From Bacillus sp. AFS059628 (lineage in GTDB: Bacteria; Bacillota; Bacilli; Bacillales; Bacillaceae_G): a stretch of 55,865 bases of DNA. Position 1 is the first letter of the stretch. Each line of letters begins with the position of its first letter. The stretch lies in the NCBI RefSeq assembly GCF_002571225.1, contig NZ_NVEC01000029.1, positions 1 to 55,865 of the forward strand. Direction: 5' to 3'. A model generated the notes under the pieces. It worked only from the letters and a program-made list of their open reading frames with translations, did not search any database and was not told the origin of the DNA. Positions 54,526 to 55,865 of the stretch are shown here, in pieces. The position numbers were made by a program, and so were the translations under genes.

Positions 54526-55546
54526 AAATAAATTTATCAATATTATTAATTTTATATACTACCTTTTTCCATGTTATACCGCGATCTTTTGTAGTAAATA
54601 TTTCTTTTTTATTACACGCCCAACCTTTACGCCGATTAAAAAAATGTAAACAAAATACATTTTTTAATAATGGATTACTTGATACTTTAATCCATTTTGC
54701 TCCTTTTTTTATTATTTGGTATACACTTCCATTTTCACTATTTATAACCCAGCCATAATAGGAACTAAAAAACGAAACAGCCACTTTACTCGTATTTATT
54801 GTTTTATTTGAAATATGCCATGAATTCCCTTTATCAAATGAGTAATTCATTAAAAATACATCATCATTCATTTTAGTTGGTATTACTAATAAGTTATTTT
54901 TATAGATTGCTTTATAAGCCATAGTAGTCTCATTATTAATTCCTTCAAGACTTGGAATATCTTTTATAGGATGCCAACTTTCCCCACCATTTATTGTTTT
55001 AAATACCGTTGATGTTTCATAATGTTTTTGTAGTGAAATAAACCCAATTAGATCATTTATAAATGTTATCCCTGAAATACTATCACGAATACTTATATTT
55101 TTTATTACTTTCCAATCTTTCCCTTTCGTTTTCAAATAGTATAAATTATGTTCAAATTTATTTGATGCAAGCTTTCTAGATAGTACAATCCATATACTAT
55201 CCATATTCGTGGCATGCAATTGCACTTGAACATCAGTCGATTTCTCCCACTCTTCTTCAATTGGTAATATAAACTCACTCCATTTCTCTCCTCTATTAAC
55301 TGTATAAAATATAGCTGGCAATAAATCGTCATTCGTTTTTGTTAAACCATATGCCCAAGAGCTTCGAGCGTTTATTGGATATGCAAATAATATAATTGAA
55401 TTAAGAGGATTGACAACATCCCATTCTACTCCTCCGTTTCGAGTATATAAGATGGCTTGCTTTTCATTTGTATATTGAATACCAGCCCAACCATATTTAT
55501 CCGTTCTCATTTGTAAAGAAGTAAATTGAATATCATTATTTTCCAA
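54524..55546 (-). CDS. Asp-box beta-propeller protein
   Basis: A 340-residue protein with at least five Asp-box-like repeats: TRNGGVEW (about 35), TVNRGEKW (about 82), TINGGESW (about 186), SFDKGNSW (about 240) and TKDRGITW (about 320), each followed by hydrophobic strands. This is typical of BNR/sialidase-like or YCF48-type propellers. The sialidase catalytic residues are not evident, so binding or scaffolding is more likely. No signal peptide. TTG start at 55546, five bases after GAGGTG. It precedes the GT2 genes on the same strand but has its own terminator. Confidence 0.8.
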   Translation of the reverse strand: MENNDIQFTSLQMRTDKYGWAGIQYTNEKQAILYTRNGGVEWDVVNPLNSIILFAYPINARSSWAYGLTKTNDDLLPAIFYTVNRGEKWSEFILPIEEEWEKSTDVQVQLHATNMDSIWIVLSRKLASNKFEHNLYYLKTKGKDWKVIKNISIRDSISGITFINDLIGFISLQKHYETSTVFKTINGGESWHPIKDIPSLEGINNETTMAYKAIYKNNLLVIPTKMNDDVFLMNYSFDKGNSWHISNKTINTSKVAVSFFSSYYGWVINSENGSVYQIIKKGAKWIKVSSNPLLKNVFCLHFFNRRKGWACNKKEIFTTKDRGITWKKVVYKINNIDKFI

Positions 55547-55752
55547 TATATCACCTCATTCTTATTATTTATATATTCGTATGCTATTATTTTCAAAACG
55601 TTCTATCATTAGTTATTAGTACCAATCGTTTATCTACTATCTTTATATTTACTTTCTCTTTTCTTCAAAAGTAAATATCATTCAATCATGTATCAAATCT
55701 AATAAAATCCATTCTAATTCTTGCTATTATTATTTAAAAACAACTGGATTTT

Positions 55753-55865
55753 ATAAAGTGAAACTTTAATCAGTGGGGATTTTCTTCATCCCCCACTGAT
55801 TATCATCCCTCACCAATCGGACTTTTAGGGGCAGCCCGACCCCCACCTAAATTCTTTGCTTTCGC
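55753..55865 (+). repeat. bcr-like repeat copy 3, cut by the window end
   Basis: It begins ATAAA (55753-55757), then matches copy 1 over more than 100 bases with a few changes and runs off the window within the central hairpin region. It lies beyond the propeller gene and marks the right side of the island. The stretch 55547-55752 is AT-rich with no gene. Confidence 0.88.

Overview
This AT-rich, low-GC Gram-positive chromosomal segment looks like a member of the Bacillus cereus group. The signs are strong AGGAGG-type ribosome binding sites, frequent TTG/GTG starts, an InhA-type M6 metalloprotease, a complete lsr-type AI-2 locus, a T-box-controlled proBA operon, and copies of a short repeat that resembles the bcr elements of this group. 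Species-level assignment is inference. No rRNA, tRNA, CRISPR array, prophage or intact insertion sequence was seen.

Layout. 1-4.6 kb: a bcr-like repeat, a small membrane protein, a VOC protein, a start-less small reading frame, a DUF2332 protein and malate:quinone oxidoreductase (mqo) with a structured leader. 4.6-12.9 kb: a divergent autoinducer-2 locus, lsrACDB leftward and lsrR-lsrK-cupin-lsrF rightward, with a cupin in the place where enterobacteria carry lsrG. 13-18.8 kb: an acetyltransferase, a nucleotidyltransferase, a heme monooxygenase (hmoA) with a Fur box, an MFS exporter with an ArsR-type regulator, and a concentrative nucleoside transporter. 18.8-27.1 kb: an amino-acid block with proBA behind a T-box leader, proC, and rocB-iclR-rocE, where one shared operator-like sequence precedes both rocB and rocE. 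27.1-34.2 kb: RtcB RNA ligase, a fatty-acid desaturase, an InhA paralogue and alkaline phosphatase. 34.4-47.2 kb: small regulatory and membrane modules, namely DUF2975/Xre, a frameshifted membrane protein, an AgrCA-like two-component system with a YhfC-type intramembrane protease, a VOC-GNAT-kinase operon, a candidate small RNA, PadR/DUF2812, MoxR-DUF58-DUF4129 and a ProP-like transporter.

47.5-55.9 kb is the most unusual part. Three large proteins each carry two tandem GT2 glycosyltransferase domains. In all three the first domain has lost the DxD motif and the second keeps it; one also has an N-terminal alpha/beta-hydrolase domain. They flank two small cysteine-containing paralogues and sit beside an Asp-box beta-propeller protein. 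One of the small paralogues is interrupted by a 63-bp bcr-like element. Removing the element plus one ATAAA duplication restores a 60-codon frame that matches its neighbour, which documents the insertion at base resolution. A further copy of the same repeat closes the window.

How the genes work together: the lsr genes import, phosphorylate and degrade AI-2; proBA/proC make proline from glutamate while rocB/rocE serve amino-acid uptake and arginine catabolism; the GT2 locus looks like a surface or protein glycosylation island whose acceptor is unknown, the small Cys-rich proteins being candidates.
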